A DNA stretch of 64,000 nt from Rhodopirellula sp. (GTDB taxonomy: Bacteria; Planctomycetota; Planctomycetia; Pirellulales; Pirellulaceae). Shown in pieces: positions 26,454 to 35,491 of this stretch; the stretch's first letter is position 1; the number at the start of each line of letters is the position of its first letter. The position numbers and the translations under genes are program-made. Under the pieces are notes generated by a model. It did not search any database. It saw only the letters and a list, made by a program, of their open reading frames with translations, and was not told where the DNA came from. The stretch lies in NCBI GenBank assembly GCA_002701385.1, contig NZVD01000063.1, forward strand, positions 36,099 to 100,098, in the 5' to 3' direction.

Positions 26454-29400
26454 TTATTCCATATATAGGAACTGATTTGATGTAAGTAATGCCTGACAAT
26501 AGTTCGTCATAGCTTGCTCAAATGGTGATTCATTCCCAGATTCAATGAGAAGTACCACTTGTTGCTGGATAAATTCCAACGACAACGCGACTTCCTGAGT
26601 CGTTGGCAATCTGCCATAAGCCAACTGCCAGCCATAGGCTAGTTGCTCAGGAATCGTTGCCTTTAATTCATAAGCACTCAAATCCAAAGGACCGTGGAAA
26701 TCGGCTTCGGAATCCCATGCTTGCTTGGATTCCGATTCGAGAACGCTGATTTTATAAACGTTGGAAAATGAATCTGATGTGTGGTTGTCTATCATATCCA
26801 CTATGGCATCCAGTGTATCACCGGGTTCGACATCCACTGTGATATCGTAGTCCTGCCCGCCATGTTTGACACTCCATTGTCCTAGCTGGCCGACACGGCT
26901 ACTATAAAGCGTCAGCCGAACACCATCACCATTATCAGATGGATGATGAACATTTCCTTTGATCTGCACCTTCCCTTTGATCGGAGAAGTCCAACGACGG
27001 ATGGGGCTTAAATGCAGAGAGCCCGTATGGCCACTTGTCTTATTGAGGAACGAAAAGCCCAGTTTCTCATCTGGTACTTTCTCACCACCCTTCCAGGTAT
27101 TACTGCCAAAAAACGGGTAGGGCGTAAAGACAACCGGTGCAATCTCCGATTCGACTTGCTGGTTCACATGGCCGTAACCGTAAGACCATGGATTCCCATT
27201 GGATAAAGCATTTTCAGGAAGGACCAAATTTAGGCCTTCGATAATGGAAGAGTCCACTTTGCCTTGTGCTTCTTGATTGAGCCGAGTGGCGAAAGATGAA
27301 GCGAATTGAAGAATGAAATCACTATTCATCATCATCAATGATTGAGTGGCCACTGTGGAACTATCCCGTTGTGTGCAATTAACCTCCATCGCCGGAGCAT
27401 CAAACGCTTTAAGCAATGCTACAGGCTCAGTACGCTTCATTTGCAAATAAACACTACGACGCTGTACATCACCAGCGATGATGACCTGTCCGGACGTGTC
27501 TTTTCCAACCATAACCGGTGCTCCGAACGATGTGCCATCCAACTTACCGCTGACAGCAAGAATCGAATCACGGATTGCTTCCGCATCGAGTCGCTTCACT
27601 GGGAAGTGTGAGTAGAGCTGATTACCACCATCGACTTGGTCACCTTCAGGTGTACGGAGGGATTCCTGCAGGTAAACCGTTGAGGTCATCAATACACGGT
27701 GAAGATGCTTCAAGCTCCAGCCTTTTGCCATAAATTCATCCGCTAACCAATCCAATACTTCTGGCTGAGTCGGCAGTGAACCCAGTTTTCCAAATTCGCC
27801 AGGGGTGTCAACAATCCCTGTTCCAAAGTGATGCATCCAGAACCGATTGACCAAAACACGAGCGACTAGTGGATGCCGACCACTAGTTAACCAACGAGCG
27901 TATTGCAGTCGGCGACCGGTGGTTGGTGCGTCTGCAGCGTTATCTTTGATGGCAAAAGGGCTATCTGCAGGAGCTGCCACAGTTAGACCACCTGGTTTCA
28001 CTTCGTGTTGAGGCTGACGATAATCTCCACGATAAAACAGGAAGGTAGGATCCACTTCCTTAGCCTGCTTGGTCAAAGCTCGAACATATTCATGAACTGG
28101 TTTGGTCGCCCTTACCTTGGCAACTTCTGCATCTAGCTTCTTCAATTCATCTGCATGGCCCTGATTGTATTGATACAACACACCTGGGTTGAGGTTTCCA
28201 ATATTTGGATTCTTGGCAAGCAATTCCTTTTGTTCCGCAGTCCGTTTATCTCCAGCTGCTCGGTAAGCCGCTTCGAGTGGTTCGCGTAAGGCTTCATCAA
28301 CCTTTTCAAGTTCAGCAGCCAGAGCCAAATCCATGTATTCAGTCTGCTTAGCATTCCTGGCGGTCACCATCTCTTGCGCCTGGGATTCAATCTCGGCAGC
28401 CTTCGCATGGTCTTCATCTGTATACAACGAGACAGCTCGATTCCCAGGCACCTTCCAACGCTTCGGATTTAAGGCCGGTTCGAATACTGCTCGTAGCCGA
28501 TAATAATCTTCCTGGGATATGGGGTCGTAACGATGGTCGTGACATTGGGCACAACCAACACTCATACCCAGTAAACCTGTAGACACAATCTTCACTGTGT
28601 CGATGACAACCTGATTACGCGTCTCATCCGAGTTAGACTGCCCCGTACCATCGGCGGCCATGCGTAAATAACCTGTTGCCGTGAGCTTATCAATTTCCTG
28701 TGTTGTCATATTCTTGTAAGGTGGCTCGACTAACTCATCTCCGGCTAACTGCCATGTAATGAATTGATCGAACGGCATATCCGCCGCAATAGCCCTAATC
28801 ACCCAGTCTCGATACTTATAGGCCCACTGTCGATTCGCGTCACTGTTACTGGCTCCTTCTGAGTCGGCATACCCGGCAACATCCAACCAATGCCGTCCCC
28901 ATCGTTCACCATATTGTGGGCTCTCCAGCAAACGGTCGAGGACTTTTGTCCAGGCTTCCGGCGTATCATCGGCAAGAAACGCAGTTAGCTCATCATGGGT
29001 TGGGGGGAGCCCGGTTAGTGCGAGTGACGCTCGACGAAGCAATGTGGACTTATCGGCTTCCGGAGCAAATGACAGATCCTGCTTTTCCATCCGGGCCAAT
29101 AAGAGTGCATCAATCGGTGTTCGCACTCGATCCACGTTTTCTACTGTCGGTACAGTAGGCCGACGGATGGGCTGAAAGGCCCAGTAAGATCGTTCTTCAG
29201 GCGTCACACCCAGTCCTGGACCGATCGTGGCAGGTTCAGGACGTGATGTTTTGGCGCCTTCAAGAATCCACTTCCGGATCGTAGCAATCTGCTCATCCGG
29301 TACCCGATGTGAACCTGGTGGCATTTCGCCACTCACCATTCGTTCAAGCAAATAGCTTTCATCTGGCTTGCCTTTAATCAATGCCGGTCCGAATTCACCT

Positions 29401-29621
29401 CCCTTTTCCATCAATCGAACTAAACGCAGGTCCAATTCTCCTTTCACTTCGGCTTCCGCGCCATGACAGTCGTAACAATGAGCTCGGAAAATCGGACGGA
29501 TATGCTTTTCAAATGTCAACGCTTCATCGGCCTGAGTAAAGGGCGAATAGAGTCCGATTAATGTCGACAGAAAGGCCAAGCAAAGAGATCGTGTTAGCGT
29601 AAAGGGATAACGCAATTTCAT
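26454..29621 (-). CDS. PSCyt1-DUF1549-DUF1553 protein with an inserted domain
   Basis: A 1055-residue secreted protein starting at ATG 29621, where a signal peptide begins (MKLRYPFTLTRSLCLAFLS). PSCyt1 comes first, with a haem-type CYDCH at 49-53 and the EMPPGSHR motif. DUF1549 follows, with a second CxxCH (CAQCHDHRYDPI), then a Lys/Glu-rich helical segment and DUF1553 (ARWLTSGRHPLVARVLVNR, TSTVYLQES). Between FATRLNQEA and PEQLAYGWQLAYGRLP, about 200 residues are inserted (roughly residues 785-990) that 56155-58755 lacks. They look like a beta-rich carbohydrate-binding type fold. The frame extends upstream to 29783 but runs into the sulfatase terminator. First gene of an operon with DUF1501 and the SGNH hydrolase. 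Confidence 0.9.
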   Translation of the reverse strand: MKLRYPFTLTRSLCLAFLSTLIGLYSPFTQADEALTFEKHIRPIFRAHCYDCHGAEAEVKGELDLRLVRLMEKGGEFGPALIKGKPDESYLLERMVSGEMPPGSHRVPDEQIATIRKWILEGAKTSRPEPATIGPGLGVTPEERSYWAFQPIRRPTVPTVENVDRVRTPIDALLLARMEKQDLSFAPEADKSTLLRRASLALTGLPPTHDELTAFLADDTPEAWTKVLDRLLESPQYGERWGRHWLDVAGYADSEGASNSDANRQWAYKYRDWVIRAIAADMPFDQFITWQLAGDELVEPPYKNMTTQEIDKLTATGYLRMAADGTGQSNSDETRNQVVIDTVKIVSTGLLGMSVGCAQCHDHRYDPISQEDYYRLRAVFEPALNPKRWKVPGNRAVSLYTDEDHAKAAEIESQAQEMVTARNAKQTEYMDLALAAELEKVDEALREPLEAAYRAAGDKRTAEQKELLAKNPNIGNLNPGVLYQYNQGHADELKKLDAEVAKVRATKPVHEYVRALTKQAKEVDPTFLFYRGDYRQPQHEVKPGGLTVAAPADSPFAIKDNAADAPTTGRRLQYARWLTSGRHPLVARVLVNRFWMHHFGTGIVDTPGEFGKLGSLPTQPEVLDWLADEFMAKGWSLKHLHRVLMTSTVYLQESLRTPEGDQVDGGNQLYSHFPVKRLDAEAIRDSILAVSGKLDGTSFGAPVMVGKDTSGQVIIAGDVQRRSVYLQMKRTEPVALLKAFDAPAMEVNCTQRDSSTVATQSLMMMNSDFILQFASSFATRLNQEAQGKVDSSIIEGLNLVLPENALSNGNPWSYGYGHVNQQVESEIAPVVFTPYPFFGSNTWKGGEKVPDEKLGFSFLNKTSGHTGSLHLSPIRRWTSPIKGKVQIKGNVHHPSDNGDGVRLTLYSSRVGQLGQWSVKHGGQDYDITVDVEPGDTLDAIVDMIDNHTSDSFSNVYKISVLESESKQAWDSEADFHGPLDLSAYELKATIPEQLAYGWQLAYGRLPTTQEVALSLEFIQQQVVLLIESGNESPFEQAMTNYCQALLTSNQFLYME

Positions 29622-29742
29622 AACATCAGGGTGGGCTAGGGAAGGATGCGAAGGGGTGGGATTCGTTTTCTTTATTTTAATCCAAAGCCGCTTATCCTGC
29701 ATCGCTGAATCATAGTCGATTTCGACAGTCAGTCGTCGCGCA

Positions 29743-29780
29743 ACAAAAACCCACTTATCCGGATTCCAAACAAGTGGGTT
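29743..29780 (-). terminator. Intrinsic terminator of the double-sulfatase gene
   Basis: A perfect 9-bp stem AACCCACTT (29748-29756) / AAGTGGGTT (29772-29780) with a 15-nt loop, running into T5 on the - strand. It lies 32 nt past the sulfatase stop and isolates it from the DUF1549 operon. Confidence 0.85.
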
Positions 29781-29811
29781 CAATCGTATTCAAATTTCCA
29801 GACTCGGCTAG

Positions 29812-32607
29812 CTAGTCCTTTCGATGGTCCCAATGGCTGTACAGCAATTCTGTCAGCTCTTGAACCAACTCAGGGTTTGTCGCAGCACGGTTATCCGTTT
29901 CAGTGGGATCCACTCGCAGGTTATATAGCTGTGGACCTGCGCCTAAGTCTGGATGTGAGAAAGTATATCGATTAACAATACCGTCGTAAGAGAGCAATAG
30001 TTTCCAGTCCCCTTTGATTACCCATCGATAGAGCAAGGTTTTTGTACTGTCGTTAAGGTCGGCAATGTCATGTGCATACGATTCTCCAAATAATGCCTGA
30101 TGGGAAGCTGTACGTCCCTGAGCCACTTCGACCAAGTTCTTTCCAGCCATTAATTCCGTCTTCTCCAATCCAGCCAATTCAAGGATAGTTGGAGCAATGT
30201 CAATGGAGCTGACCAGTTGTCCGCGGTTACCCGGGCGAACCTGACCTGGCCAACGAACCATGATCGGAGTTCTTGTCCCACCTTCGTTCGGGGACTGCTT
30301 TGACTTAGGGGCATAGCTTGATCGCCATTTCGGCCCCAAATCCATGTCCGGTGTCCGTTGAATCCATCCGTTGTCAGTCACATAAATAACAACGGTTTCT
30401 TTACGAAGCCCTTCATCGTCGATGATCCCCAACAATTCGCCACAGGTTTCATCAAACCATTCGCACATTGCATAGTATTTAGCCAAGGGCAGCGGTCGGC
30501 CGTCTTGCTGGTACTTCTTCAGCAATCGCTCTGGTGGATTGTGAGGCGTGTGGGGTAGGAACGGAGCATACCAAATAAAGAATGGTTTCTCTTCTTCCTT
30601 TGATTCCTTGATGAACGAGTGGATCGGCTCTAGTCCCTGTCGCCCGATCTTTAGGCCCTGATCACCATGACGCCCACCTCGTTTCGGATCGCCATGCGTC
30701 ATTCCATGAGTGAAGCCTCCACGCGAATAATGACCTTCCCACCATTTGCCGCTTTGATGGCTCAAATAGCCTTTCTCCTGCAACATTCGGGGAACCGTAT
30801 CGATGCGATCAATATTGGCGATCAACTGGTTCCGCAATTCCTGATAAGCTCCTGGCTTTGCGTCCGGGCCAAGGGGTGTGGGGTCATTGCCGGTAATCCG
30901 ATGGTCTCGTGGATAAAGCCCAGACACTAAGGTTGCTAAGGAGCTGCGACAAAGTGCCTGAGGTACGTAACCACGAGTAAATGTCGCGCTTTCACGTGCC
31001 AATTGATCAAGGTGAGGTGTCTTAATGACCGGATGAGCCATAAAACTATAATCCGTCCAAGCCTGATCGTCAGAAATAATTAACACCACATTGGGATTTG
31101 CTGGAAGCTGTGGTTTGGCTTTCGGCTTTGGTGGTTGTGGTTTAGATGCCGGCTTCGCCTGTGTTTGTTTTTGTTCCTGCGCCTTCTGTCTGAGGTAATT
31201 ATTGGTCGGGACTAGCTCATAGCTATATTGACCACCATAACCATCACGTAACTCGTTAGAACGCTTGCGCATCTTTTGTAACTGCGACTTGAATTTAGGA
31301 TCCTTAGCTAGATTTACCAACTGATCAGGATCCGCTTCCAAATCGTGTAAGAACTCGTAGTCATCCTGAAAGTAATTTGCATAAACCCAACGTTGGTCAC
31401 GAACGCCTTCCCATTTAGGAATCCGTCCGGGTACATCCATTAGGTGTTCACAGAAGAAATCCGTACGCCATTTCTTGGGCACGTTTCCAGACACCAATCC
31501 GTTTAAGTCTTCTCCCTGATACTGCGAAGGTAATTCAATGCCAGCCGCACCTACGAACGTGCTTGCTAAATCCAGATTTAAAACGACTTCATCTCGCACT
31601 TGCCCCTTAGCAGAGTCCTCCACTCGCGGATCTGAAATAATCATGGGCACTCTTAGCGATTCTTCATAATGGGACCACTTGCCCGCAAATCCTCGTTGGG
31701 CCATGTAGTAACCGTTGTCGCCGGTATAAATGACAATCGTATTTTCATCCAGCCCGAGTTGTTCCAGAGTATTTACAACTCGCCCTACAACATGGTCGAT
31801 GCCACTGAGCATCCGGTAGTAAGAGCGAATGTTCTTTTCGTACTTCTCCTTGGTATCCCACCGCCAGAAGAAACGCTCTCGATTTAAGCTGGTCCGCAAG
31901 AACTCAGGCTGACTGGCGAAAATCTCAGGGTCATTTAGTCTTGGGGCCGGAATTTCAATGTCTTCATACATGCCATCCATCACTTTGGGCCATGGAAAGT
32001 GATCCACTTTGTCATTGTCTTCAGCATGGGTCGCATTGAAGCTTACCGAAAGCATGAAGGCTTCATCTTTGTTTGCCTTAATGAATTCGATGGCCGCATC
32101 GCCCGCCAATTGAGTGGTATGACGTAAAGTGCCGTCGGGCTGTTTTTTGAAGTACTTATTGCGATTGATCGGATGGAAGAAGTCAAAGGCTTGGTTGGTT
32201 CCGCCGGAGAAGCCGACACCGAATTTCCCAACAAATCCGGTCTTATACCCAGACTGTTTCATAACCACTGGATAAGAACTAGTCACAAAGTCTTGCGCAA
32301 TCGCCGGCGTACCAAATGTATAGTGATGACTGCGTTCCACCATGCCGGTAAATATCGTGGCCCGGCTAGCGGCGCAAATAGACGTTGTCACAAAGGCATT
32401 GGTAAATCTTGTGCCCTGACTCGCAAGCTTATCCAGATTGGGAGTCTTCACCAAGGGATGTCCATAGCAACTCAGCTGATCATTGCGTTGGTCATCTGCT
32501 AAAAAGAAGACGATATTTGGACGCTCTGCGGCACGCAATTGCACAGAAAATACAGTTGTTAATACAAGGACGCTTAGAATAGTGCGTCGAATTAGCTTGC
32601 TCGTCAT
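29812..32607 (-). CDS. Tandem double sulfatase fusion, second site degenerate
   Basis: A 931-residue Sec-secreted protein with two consecutive sulfatase domains. Domain 1 (about 28-475) begins RPNIVFFLADDQ with the metal-binding Asp pair. It carries the formylglycine signature CAASR at 78-82, fitting C-x-(P/A)-x-R, and YTGDNGYYMAQRG. A Pro/Lys/Gln linker (near 475-505) leads to domain 2, with PNVVLIISDDQ and VTDNGW. The equivalent signature there is CRSSL (553-557), lacking both the P/A and the Arg. Domain 1 should be a working sulfatase if modified. Domain 2 may be unmodified, used for binding, or altered in reaction. Sulfated polysaccharides are the likely target. The gene carries its own terminator. 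Confidence 0.92.
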   Translation of the reverse strand: MTSKLIRRTILSVLVLTTVFSVQLRAAERPNIVFFLADDQRNDQLSCYGHPLVKTPNLDKLASQGTRFTNAFVTTSICAASRATIFTGMVERSHHYTFGTPAIAQDFVTSSYPVVMKQSGYKTGFVGKFGVGFSGGTNQAFDFFHPINRNKYFKKQPDGTLRHTTQLAGDAAIEFIKANKDEAFMLSVSFNATHAEDNDKVDHFPWPKVMDGMYEDIEIPAPRLNDPEIFASQPEFLRTSLNRERFFWRWDTKEKYEKNIRSYYRMLSGIDHVVGRVVNTLEQLGLDENTIVIYTGDNGYYMAQRGFAGKWSHYEESLRVPMIISDPRVEDSAKGQVRDEVVLNLDLASTFVGAAGIELPSQYQGEDLNGLVSGNVPKKWRTDFFCEHLMDVPGRIPKWEGVRDQRWVYANYFQDDYEFLHDLEADPDQLVNLAKDPKFKSQLQKMRKRSNELRDGYGGQYSYELVPTNNYLRQKAQEQKQTQAKPASKPQPPKPKAKPQLPANPNVVLIISDDQAWTDYSFMAHPVIKTPHLDQLARESATFTRGYVPQALCRSSLATLVSGLYPRDHRITGNDPTPLGPDAKPGAYQELRNQLIANIDRIDTVPRMLQEKGYLSHQSGKWWEGHYSRGGFTHGMTHGDPKRGGRHGDQGLKIGRQGLEPIHSFIKESKEEEKPFFIWYAPFLPHTPHNPPERLLKKYQQDGRPLPLAKYYAMCEWFDETCGELLGIIDDEGLRKETVVIYVTDNGWIQRTPDMDLGPKWRSSYAPKSKQSPNEGGTRTPIMVRWPGQVRPGNRGQLVSSIDIAPTILELAGLEKTELMAGKNLVEVAQGRTASHQALFGESYAHDIADLNDSTKTLLYRWVIKGDWKLLLSYDGIVNRYTFSHPDLGAGPQLYNLRVDPTETDNRAATNPELVQELTELLYSHWDHRKD

Positions 32608-32644
32608 AGAGAGATCTCTAGTAATCGAAAGATGTTAATGAACA

Positions 32645-32691
32645 AAGACACCATTCCAGTATCCACGGTCGTCGATACCGGAAGGTGTCTT
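32645..32691 (-). terminator. Long hairpin after the oxidoreductase gene
   Basis: AAGACACC/GGTGTCTT (32645-32652/32684-32691), TTCC/GGAA and GTATC/GATAC stack into a hairpin of about 17 bp with two small mismatches. On the - strand a weak T-rich run follows. It lies 18 nt beyond the stop at 32709, so termination is likely. Confidence 0.65.
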
Positions 32692-32708
32692 CCTGTTATT
32701 AGCAGTGG

Positions 32709-34007
32709 TTAGCCGATCGTCAAGCGATCTTCCCAACCTTCATGATAATCACGCTGCCACAATGCCATCGCTTCTTCATCATCAAGGATGTGACCGTTCG
32801 AGGTGTCGCAATTCAGTATACGACCAACTCGCTGGGAGATATTTCCTAGATGACAGAGCAGGGTACTACGATGGCCGATTTCAATTTCAGCGTTTAGTCC
32901 TTCTGGGTCATTCGCTCGAATGGACTTAACGAGATTATCTATATGTTCCGGCTGACCTTGGCCGCCCGTGACCCGTTTTACTTCCTTGTTCCCTCGGTCG
33001 TAAACGACATAGCCACCACCCCCAAGAAATTCGACCATACCGTTATCACCAAAGACTTTTACAAAGCCTGAACCATTTCGATTACAGCTACTGCCCTGCC
33101 AAGTAATCTGAGTTTCATTTTCGAATTCGAACGAAACAATTTGAGTGTCTGGTGTTTCTTGGTCGTCATCGAAATAGTAACGGCCGCCGGTGGAACTAAC
33201 CGTCTTTGGAAAGTCCACGTTTAATGCCCAACGCGCAATATCCAGAGAATGGATTCCGTTGTTACCAAGCTCGCCGTTGCCATAGAACCAGACCCAGTGC
33301 CAGTTGTAATGAACGAGGTTGTCCTGAAACGGGCGACGTGGAACAGGACCCTGCCAACGATCGTAATCAATGTGCTCAGGAACTTCGGTATTCTTCCCTT
33401 CACCAATAGATGTTCGAGCGCTAAAGTAAACACAGCGAGCGGAATGTACGGTTCCGATCCCTCCGCCATGAATAAACTCTATCGCCTCGCGATACGTTGG
33501 TGCACTTCGGCGCTGCGTTCCAATCTGTACGCAAACTTTATTTTTGCGAGCAGCGGCAATCTGCATTTCCCCTTCCCACGGGTTTTGGCAGCATGGCTTT
33601 TCTACATAAACGTGCTTACCCGCTTCTGCGGCAACGATGGTTGCCGGAGCATGCCAGTGATTGGGAGCGGCACAAGCGACGATATCCACTTCGTCATCCT
33701 CTACAAATGTTTCCCAGGTAGTGATCGGCTCGGGACGATAGCCCACTTTGCCTTGGATTTCATCCGCAGCCCGCTCGGCTCGAGTTTTATCCACATCACA
33801 AACATATTTAATGACACAGTCACTATGTTTGGAAAACGTATCCGCTAAGCTTCGTCCGCGACTCATTCCCATGACAGCAACGACGAGTTTGGCATCTTCA
33901 GCATTCGCTTCGGCTGTAGAAACCAGAGTGCCGGCTGCAGCAGTTGCGGCTCCCGCTGCTATAAAATCTCGACGCTTAACATTCTTACTTTGCGCATTGG
34001 CAGACAT
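32709..34007 (-). CDS. Gfo/Idh/MocA-family oxidoreductase with Tat-like signal
   Basis: A 432-residue exported oxidoreductase-like protein. The Tat motif is KRRDFIAAG at residues 11-19 with an Ala-rich h-region. The Rossmann domain is degenerate (VVAVMGMSRGRSLA in place of the usual GxGxxG). EKPCCQNPWEGE follows, then GIHSLDIARWAL in the substrate domain. AGGGG about 7 nt before the ATG supports the start. It is the last gene of a run of secreted-protein genes on -, with a hairpin terminator after it. Sugar or cyclitol substrates are typical; the actual one is unknown. Confidence 0.88.
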   Translation of the reverse strand: MSANAQSKNVKRRDFIAAGAATAAAGTLVSTAEANAEDAKLVVAVMGMSRGRSLADTFSKHSDCVIKYVCDVDKTRAERAADEIQGKVGYRPEPITTWETFVEDDEVDIVACAAPNHWHAPATIVAAEAGKHVYVEKPCCQNPWEGEMQIAAARKNKVCVQIGTQRRSAPTYREAIEFIHGGGIGTVHSARCVYFSARTSIGEGKNTEVPEHIDYDRWQGPVPRRPFQDNLVHYNWHWVWFYGNGELGNNGIHSLDIARWALNVDFPKTVSSTGGRYYFDDDQETPDTQIVSFEFENETQITWQGSSCNRNGSGFVKVFGDNGMVEFLGGGGYVVYDRGNKEVKRVTGGQGQPEHIDNLVKSIRANDPEGLNAEIEIGHRSTLLCHLGNISQRVGRILNCDTSNGHILDDEEAMALWQRDYHEGWEDRLTIG

Positions 34008-34067
34008 AGCTTTCCCCTTTAGGAATATAGGTTGTCGCCAACCGCTAAAATTACCGAACGACTGGCG

Positions 34068-35414
34068 TTAGCCCATTAACTCTCGCATTGGAGTTGGATC
34101 GCTGACCAGATGAGTGGGACGACCCTGAGGCGTATATAGAATTTTACCCGGGTCGATGCCTAGTTTCGAGTAAACAGTCGAAACAAAATTTTCAGGACTC
34201 TTCACATTCTCGATCGCCGAATATCCCTTGCGGTCCGTTGCTCCAACGACAACTCCGCCTGGAGTGCCGCCTCCAGCCATCAGGACACTCATAGCATTGG
34301 CCCAGTGGTCACGTCCTGGCGTAGTCTGCCCGGACAGAGTCGAGATCTTTGGTGTGCGTCCAAATTCGCCTAACGCCAATACAAGCGTATCTTCCAACAT
34401 GCCTCGTTCGTCTAGATCCGAAATCAAAGCGGCCACACTTTGGTCCCAGCTTGGTAGACGCGTCTTGCATCGCCCGAAGATATCACTGTGATGGTCCCAT
34501 CCGCCATCGTATACGGTGACGAAAGGAACGCCTGCTTCGACTAGTCGCCGAGCTAATAAGCAGCGTTGGCCGAAGGAGTTTCGGTAATAGCGATCGCGCG
34601 TATCATCGGATTCCTGTGAGACGTCAAAGGCCTGTTGTGCATCTGGAGATAACACCAGGTTTAACCCCTGCTCGTAATACTCATCAATTGCGAGAGCAGG
34701 GTCGCCTGCAGCTTTGTCATGGAATCGCTTCATACGATCGAGCATACTGCGAACGTTGGATTTTGATTTAAACTGGCCGTCTGTTAAGCCGCCTGGAATG
34801 GCTACGTCACGCACGCGGAAACTGCTACCGTTTGGATCATCCGAAACCACAAATGGAGCATGATTCGCGCCGAGGAAATTAGGGCCACCACTACGCGACA
34901 TACTCGGCATGGAGAAGTAATTAGGGAGCGCATTCTTGGTCCCCAATTCATGACTCACAACACTGCCCATACTGGGATGGAAACTGACAAAGGCTCCACA
35001 ACCAACAGGAATCCGCGGTGGTGCACCAGTCATCATGTAATGGTTACCGGCACCATGGTTGCCCTGGTTGTGACGAATCGAGCGAATCATGGCAAACTTG
35101 TCGCTCAATGCCGCCAGCTTGGTCATGTGCTCGGAATAATGAATGCCCGGATTCGTGGTTTGACACGTACCAAAATCTCCACGGATCTCCGCAGGCGCTT
35201 CCGGTTTAGGGTCGAACATTTCGAAATGTGTTGGTCCGCCGTCCATCCAAATTAAGATACAGCGTTTAGCTCGCCCAGCGATCGGGCCACTATCCTTGGC
35301 CTCCGCTTGCAATCGCAACGAATCTGTCAGGCTCAATCCAGCACCAAACATGCCTCCTAAACCAAGCTTAAGGGAGTGGCGTCGCGTGATACCTTCACAA
35401 TTTGAATATTTCAT
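34068..35414 (-). CDS. DUF1501 protein, short subtype, Tat-exported
   Basis: A 448-residue DUF1501 protein. The Tat-like motif TRRHSLKLGLGG lies near residue 10. IWMDGGPTHFEMFDPKPEAP follows, then LARRLVEAGVPFVTVYDGGWDHH, EFGRTPKI and GRDHWA near 367. It ends with the short-subtype tail TPQGRPTHLVSDP. It sits behind a PPC gene and before an oxidoreductase gene on -. Metal-dependent hydrolysis in the alkaline-phosphatase fold is inferred only. Confidence 0.9.
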   Translation of the reverse strand: MKYSNCEGITRRHSLKLGLGGMFGAGLSLTDSLRLQAEAKDSGPIAGRAKRCILIWMDGGPTHFEMFDPKPEAPAEIRGDFGTCQTTNPGIHYSEHMTKLAALSDKFAMIRSIRHNQGNHGAGNHYMMTGAPPRIPVGCGAFVSFHPSMGSVVSHELGTKNALPNYFSMPSMSRSGGPNFLGANHAPFVVSDDPNGSSFRVRDVAIPGGLTDGQFKSKSNVRSMLDRMKRFHDKAAGDPALAIDEYYEQGLNLVLSPDAQQAFDVSQESDDTRDRYYRNSFGQRCLLARRLVEAGVPFVTVYDGGWDHHSDIFGRCKTRLPSWDQSVAALISDLDERGMLEDTLVLALGEFGRTPKISTLSGQTTPGRDHWANAMSVLMAGGGTPGGVVVGATDRKGYSAIENVKSPENFVSTVYSKLGIDPGKILYTPQGRPTHLVSDPTPMRELMG

Positions 35415-35491
35415 CGTTCGTTTTTCATTAAAAAATCAATGACCGGTCCTAACTAGATAATACCCCACGACAATTTATCGGGGAATAGAAA

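Noticed and set aside
33249..33848. 199-codon open frame on + inside the oxidoreductase gene
   Set aside because: Antisense shadow; the - strand frame has Tat signal, Rossmann and substrate-domain motifs.
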